Positions 61,583 to 64,000 of a stretch of 64,000 nt of DNA are shown piece by piece. The stretch spans positions 22,913,105 through 22,977,104 of the forward strand of contig JALIRH010000006.1 of NCBI GenBank assembly GCA_023055505.1. Reading direction: 5' to 3'. Positions within the stretch are counted from its first letter, which is position 1. Every line of letters starts with the position of its first letter. This stretch comes from Callipepla californica brunnescens (taxonomy: Eukaryota > Chordata > Aves > Galliformes > Odontophoridae). Both the position numbers and the translations under genes were made by a program. The notes beneath the pieces are model-generated. The model was not told the origin of the DNA. It did no database searches and saw nothing but the letters and a program-made list of their open reading frames with translations.

Positions 61583-64000
61583 CCTATTTAATAAATACAT
61601 CTTCTGAAACAATTTTAATAGTGGGTGAGTAATTGGTTTCATTTCCTGGTCCCCCAGCCTCCATGTGTGGTTAGCTACTCTTTTCATCTCTTGTTTTAGA
61701 AATGAACTTCCCATCTCAGAACAGTGGTATCTTAATTGGTTGTGTTTTTTGTTCTTTATGTTAACTATGTTCTTTCAGACAGTTCCACTTTTTTAACTGC
61801 CAACACTGCAGTATTGAATTGCTAATAGCCTACTGGGGTTTAAATATTTAAAGTAACCTTATCTTCATTATTTGCAGAGTAGTTTAGAAAAGCCAGTGTA
61901 ACAAACCTAACCTGTGCTAGATTCTCTTATTTGAAGTGATGTTCAAAATGAATTGTCAAGTCACTTCCATTCCTGCTTTCACTATACTTGTGGGTTATCA
62001 GTTTGAGCATAGTGAAGCTATATGATTTTATACTAATAGATAACTGTGGTCTAGAATTTGCCACTTACATAACACTGCCTATGGCAGTTTAAAAGTTCAT
62101 TAAAATTTTCATGTACGGTCTGGTTTTCCCTGACTTTTTACATTCAGTTATTAATATCAGAGCTTTGTCATTAGTTTAAACATTTCCTTAAGGTGTTTTG
62201 GAATCTTCAATATTAATTTTAATTTCTAGTTGATATATTTTGGAAGTTCAGCTTCTTTTACCCATGTTTGGTAAAGCACATCTGAGCAGCTTGGCTGTGG
62301 GGTTGTAGGTGCTGTGCAAAATGTAATTCTAGCTGAGATATCCAGGTAATTTCTCAACTTCATGCAAGGGACTTGTTGTTCACCTAGTGAATGGGAGAAG
62401 ACTAAGGGGCTGCTGCCTGTGGTTGTAGTAATTGAACTGTTTTTACCTCCAGAAGAATTAACCTCTCCTGTAGCCCTTTGGTTGTTGTTGCTGTTCTGGT
62501 ATTGCTCTTGTAAAGAGGGTGCCCTGAAGCACTCTGTTCTCTAGGTTCTAGATGACCGAAAAGAAAAAAGCACCAGATGCTTCCCTTATACAATCAAAAT
62601 TGGTTAGGCTTTGCCTGGGTAAGAGTGAAAACCACAACTGAGTCTGTAAAGTCTTTTAGCTAGCTTATCCTTAAAGCTGCTTTTTATAGAGCTGTTTGTT
62701 AATCTAAATACTACATTGAAGAATCAACCTGTCTTCTCTGAGTGAGTATCCTTCTACTCCAGTAGTATAGCACACACTCTCAGTATGTATGGATTCTCTT
62801 AAAATGTGTAAATAGGGTACAGTGTTTAGTTGCCTGTAAATGGCCCTACAGAAATCCTGGTGTTTGTTTTTAAACTGCTCTAGTATCTTTCCTCTGAAGT
62901 CTTGTGCACAGTATGCATTTGAAAACTGCTGATGTGAAGCTGTTTTTGTTTACCTTCCTTACTCTTTTTCCTATGTTAATTCTGGAGCATAATTTTGTGT
63001 GCCAGAGAATTCCTCGGTTACCCCTTGTGGGTGTGATTGCCACTTGCTTCTGTGCTCAGCAGTTAAAGCTACAATTTGTATGGAAGTAAATAATGCCTTT
63101 CTCCTAACTGTTATCTCTCATATTTATTCTCAGCAGAACTCTGTATTCTTCACTATTTGACAGTGTATCTGGCCCTAGAGTAGCTTGACTCTTTCCTTAG
63201 GAGATGACATAATATGGTTTCCTATTTGAAAGAGCCATTCTTTAAGAATTTCTTTCAAGGAGAAAATTGTACACTACATCCTCTTTCTAACTGAAAGTGC
63301 ATCCGACAGAAGAACAGCTGCAAAAATAGCTGTTATCACAGAACAGCTCTTTCTAGAGAAATGCCTATCACAGTAGGTGCATTCAAATAGGGATGTCCCT
63401 TAGTATTGGTATCTCTGGTATGTGCATGCATTCAGATAGAAAATACAAAATGTAACGTGGAGGCAAAAAAGAGAATTTGTCATTGAGAAGTGAATGAAAC
63501 TAAGGATTATTTGTTTACTGGTTTATATTGTTTGTATGGCATATAGCAGCTAGAGAATATTCTTAGTATAGCAGTATGGATGTACAGAATTCACTGGTGG
63601 TTAATTGAGTGTTGTTATAAGGGAAATGATCCTCAGTCCAAAATTCTACCCCAAAGTGAAGTGAAAGCTTAAATTCAGAAGAGATCTAAGTGTGTTCAGA
63701 AATACAGCCACACAATTGAAATGTCCAAAGATCTTCAATTATTGTTTTGGTACAATACTGATACACTATATGTATGTATGTATTATAAGGCAATAGAAAC
63801 TTCTGAAAATACTTTTAACATTGCAAAGCCTGTAATATAAAAATACAGTTTGCTATCAAGCATACATTTAGCATTTAATCTGTAACATAAATGTCTAGTG
63901 TAATAGTTTAACTTTGAGTTACCTTTAAAATGGTCATGAGATCTGGCAAATAGGAATCCAGAGAAAGCTATCATGATGTAAGGATTATTTGCTATATTGT

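Larger units (their letters stand above)
56993..64000 (+). other. PHF14 intron 2 (runs off window)
   Basis: At least 7 kb of intron after the gtaaat donor. I found no further PHF14 exon; the next expected exon is a long acidic, glutamate-rich one, which would be conspicuous. Contains a TA/GT microsatellite (58779-58816) and a T run near 61566-61582. No nested gene seen. Confidence 0.75.

Noticed and set aside
1..64000. tRNA, rRNA, CRISPR, operon or phage features
   Set aside because: I read for their hallmarks and saw none; the window is vertebrate nuclear DNA.

Overview
This window reads as vertebrate, almost certainly avian, nuclear DNA. It is AT-rich and intron-dominated, with two CpG islands. 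It carries CR1 LINE 3' ends with the ATTCTATGA-type tail, LTRs that resemble bird endogenous-retrovirus families, and short Tc1/mariner derivatives of a kind known from birds. I see no operons, CRISPR arrays, tRNA or rRNA genes or any other prokaryotic structure. The species cannot be fixed from sequence alone.

Two genes are supported. NDUFA4 lies complete on the minus strand (coding exons between 36048 and 33099). Its four exons splice, with consensus sites, into an 82-residue single-pass inner-membrane protein of the respiratory chain. About 20 kb away, head to head, the 5' end of PHF14 starts on the plus strand. Its first coding piece is a single A at the end of exon 1 (56500); the rest of the start codon opens exon 2 (56882-56992). 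The following intron runs off the window. This divergent NDUFA4/PHF14 pair matches the order I know from mammals (human 7p21.3), where the far side of NDUFA4 is also gene-poor.

Layout: 1-32.9 kb is a gene-free flank with two solo-LTR-like elements (1.5-2.4 and 3.7-4.3 kb), scattered CR1 tails, a larger CR1 reverse-transcriptase fragment (31.2-31.9 kb), microsatellites and a 37-bp perfect tandem duplication. 32.9-36.5 kb is NDUFA4 with its CpG island. 36.5-56.1 kb is the intergenic interval. It holds one CR1 (37.3-37.75 kb), an ERVL-type LTR (41.2-41.8 kb), three related mariner fragments (39.6, 45.7 and 51.4 kb), an LTR-like GC-rich block (49.0-49.45 kb) and a heavily decayed CR1/L3-like LINE (50.0-51.2 kb). 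56.1-64 kb is the PHF14 CpG island, exons 1-2 and intron 2.

I found no convincing new biological system. The observation most worth checking is the PHF14 start codon interrupted by an intron, with a possible out-of-frame upstream ORF that reads across the same junction. Repeat-family assignments rest on recalled resemblance to avian consensus elements and were not checked by database search.
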